From JACKBC01 sp041391125 (GTDB lineage: Bacteria > Chloroflexota > Anaerolineae > Caldilineales > Caldilineaceae), in assembly GCA_041391125.1 (NCBI GenBank), contig JAWKON010000003.1, positions 1 to 64,000 on the forward strand: a DNA stretch of 64,000 nucleotides, in the 5' to 3' direction. The position numbers and the translations under genes are program-made. Under the pieces are notes generated by a model that was given only the letters and a program-made list of their open reading frames with translations, searched no databases and was not told the DNA's origin. Position 1 is the first letter of the stretch. Every line of letters starts with the position of its first letter. Positions 61,640 through 64,000 of the stretch are shown here, piece after piece.

Positions 61640-61746
61640 TTTGGGAAATATTGCGTATTGCATATTGCGTATTGCGTGAACCGTTTCAGATATTTTTATC
61701 GATACGAGATTCTATATCGGTACACGCAACACGCAACACGCAACAC
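61640..61746. repeat. GCGTATTGC / ACACGCAAC short repeats
   Basis: Three to four units of ATTGCGTATTGC (61649-61677) and, after a spacer, three units of ACACGCAAC (61720-61745). They overlap the apparent 5' end of the VWA gene and the cyclase stop. Confidence 0.75.
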
Positions 61747-63294
61747 CTTCCGCAACTGATCATCCTCCTCATTTCGCTAATTCTCTTTACCATCCCCACC
61801 CCCGCCGCCGCCCAAATCAGCCTGCCCCAAGCAGGCGCCGACGGCATTGCACAGCCCATTGACGTCGTCGTCGTTCTGGACGACTCGGGCAGCATGGCCA
61901 CCTGCTGGCCCTGGCCGCGCGATAGACAGCCTTTTACACCGCCCTGCCAATGGCCCAGCGTGAATCCACCCAGCGACCCAGATGCCCTGCGCTACAGCGC
62001 CGCGCGCCTGCTAATCAACCTGGCCGACGATGAGGATCGCATTGCCGTAGTGCGCTTTGACGCTGTGGCCGGTGGCGTGGGCGCGCTGGCGGCGCTGCAG
62101 GAAGTGGGCTCGCCCGATGGCCGCAGCCAATTGGCCGCCTCGCTGCAAGCGCCCGACGACTATCTGCGCCGCGGCTACACGCGCATTGACCTGGGCTTGG
62201 AGCAGGCCATAACTCAACTGACCGAAAATCGGCGCACCGGCCGCAACCAATATGTGCTGCTGCTGACCGATGGCGAACCGACCCAGCCTGACGGTACGGG
62301 CAGCCAGCGCCAGCGCATTCTTGATCAAATTCAGGTGCTGCGCGACGCCGGTATTTACACATTCCCCGTTGTGCTCTGCAACGCCAGCGCCGGCTGTTCC
62401 GGTGAATTTGTGCAGGAAGCTTTCGCTGAATATGGCGTGCGCGAAGCCGGTTCGGCCCAGGATCTGCTGCGCGTCTTTAGCGAAATCTTTGCCGAAATGA
62501 AGCCGGATCGCTCGGTGCTGACCACGCGCTCCAGCGGCAGCGGCGGCGCGTTGAGCCTCTCCACGCGCACGGTGCAGGGTGTGCGCAAAATTTCGCTGGT
62601 TACCCCGCGCGCCGGGCTTACCAGTTTCCAGCTCAACAACGAGCCTTTCCTGGCCCAATCCACGCTGGATGACCCCAACATCGAAGTCAGCGCCGTGGAC
62701 GCCCGCTTTATCGAAACCGGCGCCCTGCCCGATGGCCGCTGGTCCGCCGAGATGAGCGACCGCAGCGGCTTTGCCGTGGTGCAGGCGGACAGTTATCCGC
62801 AGCTTATTAACCCGCCGCCCAGCCTGGCCGACAGCAGCGCATCGGTGCGTTACTATCCGGCGGGCAAAGCCCCACTGCTCATCGGGCAAGGTGTGGGGCC
62901 GGGGACCAATGAGCCGCTGCTTTACAACGGCAAAACGCCCATGCAGGTGCTGGGTGACATTCGCTATCTGATTCCCACTGCGCCGCCGCGTGAAATTACG
63001 CTGCAACTGGGCGCCGAAGAGGAGCCATTGCAACTTGTGCGTTCGTTCCGATTAGCGCCGCGCGCTGGTCTGCCCAAGGCCGAATCCTTTTCCCCCACCC
63101 AGTCCGACCCGGGCGTGCGCGAGGATGGTCATGCCCTGCTGCAAGTGGGCTTTAGCGCCGCGGCTGGCGTGCAGGATGAGCGCCATTGCCTACGTCACCG
63201 ACCAGTCGCCCGACGTGTAATTGGATGCTGCCGGCAATGGGCCGCTAGTTTATCGCACGCAAATGCGCTGCGCCGACCAGTTGTGCAGCGATGA
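61672..63294 (+). CDS. von Willebrand A domain secreted protein, main part
   Basis: About 540 residues as read, true start uncertain because the N-terminus lies in repetitive DNA; TTG at 61672 is the best in-frame option. A hydrophobic signal (LIILLISLILFTIPTPAAA) precedes a VWA domain with MIDAS motif DDSGSM, a conserved Thr in GYTRIDLGL and LLLTDGEPTQPDGTG. Beta-rich segments follow. The last approx. 40 residues after about 63170 are out of frame. MIDAS proteins bind ligands through a metal ion at the cell surface. Confidence 0.85.
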   Translation: MREPFQIFLSIRDSISVHATRNTQHLPQLIILLISLILFTIPTPAAAQISLPQAGADGIAQPIDVVVVLDDSGSMATCWPWPRDRQPFTPPCQWPSVNPPSDPDALRYSAARLLINLADDEDRIAVVRFDAVAGGVGALAALQEVGSPDGRSQLAASLQAPDDYLRRGYTRIDLGLEQAITQLTENRRTGRNQYVLLLTDGEPTQPDGTGSQRQRILDQIQVLRDAGIYTFPVVLCNASAGCSGEFVQEAFAEYGVREAGSAQDLLRVFSEIFAEMKPDRSVLTTRSSGSGGALSLSTRTVQGVRKISLVTPRAGLTSFQLNNEPFLAQSTLDDPNIEVSAVDARFIETGALPDGRWSAEMSDRSGFAVVQADSYPQLINPPPSLADSSASVRYYPAGKAPLLIGQGVGPGTNEPLLYNGKTPMQVLGDIRYLIPTAPPREITLQLGAEEEPLQLVRSFRLAPRAGLPKAESFSPTQSDPGVREDGHALLQVGFSAAAGVQDERHCLRHRPVARRVIGCCRQWAASLSHANALRRPVVQR

Positions 63295-64000
63295 TGGCTT
63301 TGAGCCGGATGATGGCCGCACCTATAAAGTGCTCTACATTGTGCAGGCCGCGGCCGATGAAATCCGCTTTAGCGACTGGGCCGAAGCCGAACTTTCGCTA
63401 AAGCCTGCCGTTTATATGAGCGGCCTGCCCGCCACGCTGGACTTGGCGCAGATGCCGGATGAAGGCTGGCCCATTGAGCTGAGCGCCTATGCCCACCGAA
63501 GAGATCGGCAAGCTGACCGCCAATCTGGAATTGTGCCGCCTCAACGACGACGGCCTGAAAGCGAACCGTTGACCAGCGTAGCGCTCAACTTTGCCGAAGA
63601 TGTACCGGAAACGGGCAGCCTGCAAACGCTGCTCAAAGTGGAAGGGCTGGAGACGCTGCGTCCCGGCGCGTACGTGGGCGAAGTGACGCTGACTGCCAAC
63701 ACGCCCGCCGGACGCCCCGCCGATGTGGCCATTCGCCCTAGCCGCGGTTGCCGGTGACCCTCGGGGTATCGTACTCCACGGCTCGCTTGGAAAGCCGCAG
63801 CGCCGATTTTGGGGTGGTGCTCTTTGACACATCGCCCAATTTCAGGTTAGGATCAGGACTTGTTGATTCCGTTGGCCTATGAGGGCAAGCTCTTTAAGCT
63901 GACGGTGAACCAGGCGGGCGGCGACTGCACGGGCGTCAACGTGACCGCCAGCGAAGTGCGCCAGCAGGACGGACGCAGCGTGCTGCCGCTGCGACTGAGC
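63221..64000 (+). pseudogene. VWA protein, C-terminal continuation, frameshifted and cut by the window end
   Basis: Continuation of the VWA gene in two or more frames: NGPLVYRTQMRCADQLCSDD and LSLKPAVYMSGLPATL up to about 63495, then TSVALNFAEDVPETG and VEGLETLRPGAYVGEVTLTA, and a last piece to the window end (LKLTVNQAGGDCTG-like region near 63895-63940). Reads as repeated beta-sandwich domains. At least three indels. Confidence 0.6.

Overview
The window looks like a chromosomal segment of a Chloroflexota bacterium, probably of the Anaerolineae type. This rests on the organisation and protein sequences of the ribosomal-protein cluster, the style of the large secreted proteins (calcium-type Asp repeats, DUF11/SdrD-like adhesin repeats, C25 proteases, and C-termini of the kind 'YLPIxxR'), and abundant palindromic intergenic repeats built around CTGAGCTTGTCGAAGG. 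The assignment is inference from recognised families; no database search was run.

Region 1 (1-19.4 kb, all + strand) is a nearly complete S10-spc-alpha ribosomal super-cluster: the end of tuf, then rpsJ, rplC, rplD, rplW, rplB, rpsS, rplV, rpsC, rplP, rpmC, rpsQ, rplN, rplX, rplE, rpsN, rpsH, rplF, rplR, rpsE, rpmD, rplO, secY, adk, map, rpmJ, rpsM, rpsK, rpsD, rpoA, rplQ, truA, rplM and rpsI. infA is missing from its usual place between map and rpmJ. S14, S4 and L36 are the zinc-binding forms. Two families of short intergenic repeats sit inside this essential cluster, which is unusual.

Region 2 (19.5-29 kb) is mixed: a degenerate MoaB/Mog-type protein, transaldolase, thioredoxin, a 70-residue orphan ORF with good signals, a frameshifted protein with a probable effector-associated domain (EAD1), a four-gene minus-strand set (exosortase, EpsI-like protein, NTF2-like lipoprotein, M50-like membrane protease) and a MEMO1-family protein.

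Region 3 (29-36.3 kb) carries a LacI regulator with its own promoter/operator, a three-gene sugar ABC importer without an ATPase, and two glycosyltransferases (WecB/TagA type and GT4).

Region 4 (36.4-41.3 kb) holds an SH3-repeat membrane protein, a triplicated membrane protein, a LuxR/NarL regulator with a dead receiver, and three small stress-type proteins (YeaQ-like, DUF1328, CsbD).

Region 5 (41.3-64 kb) is dominated by surface proteins: a 1394-residue Asp-rich repeat protein, two C25 (gingipain-like) proteases in tandem, a DUF11/SdrD-like adhesin, a stand-alone pseudo-receiver, a stand-alone IS630-type HTH protein, a double DsbA lipoprotein, a CHASE2-adenylate cyclase and a von Willebrand A protein cut by the window end. 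Several of these genes are split by single-base indels, often in short G or A runs; this could be decay or consensus error. After restoring the frame, four of the secreted proteins share a C-terminal tail of the form aromatic/aliphatic-x-(L/I)P-hydrophobic-x-(M/K)R, two of them on a common approx. 100-residue C-terminal module.
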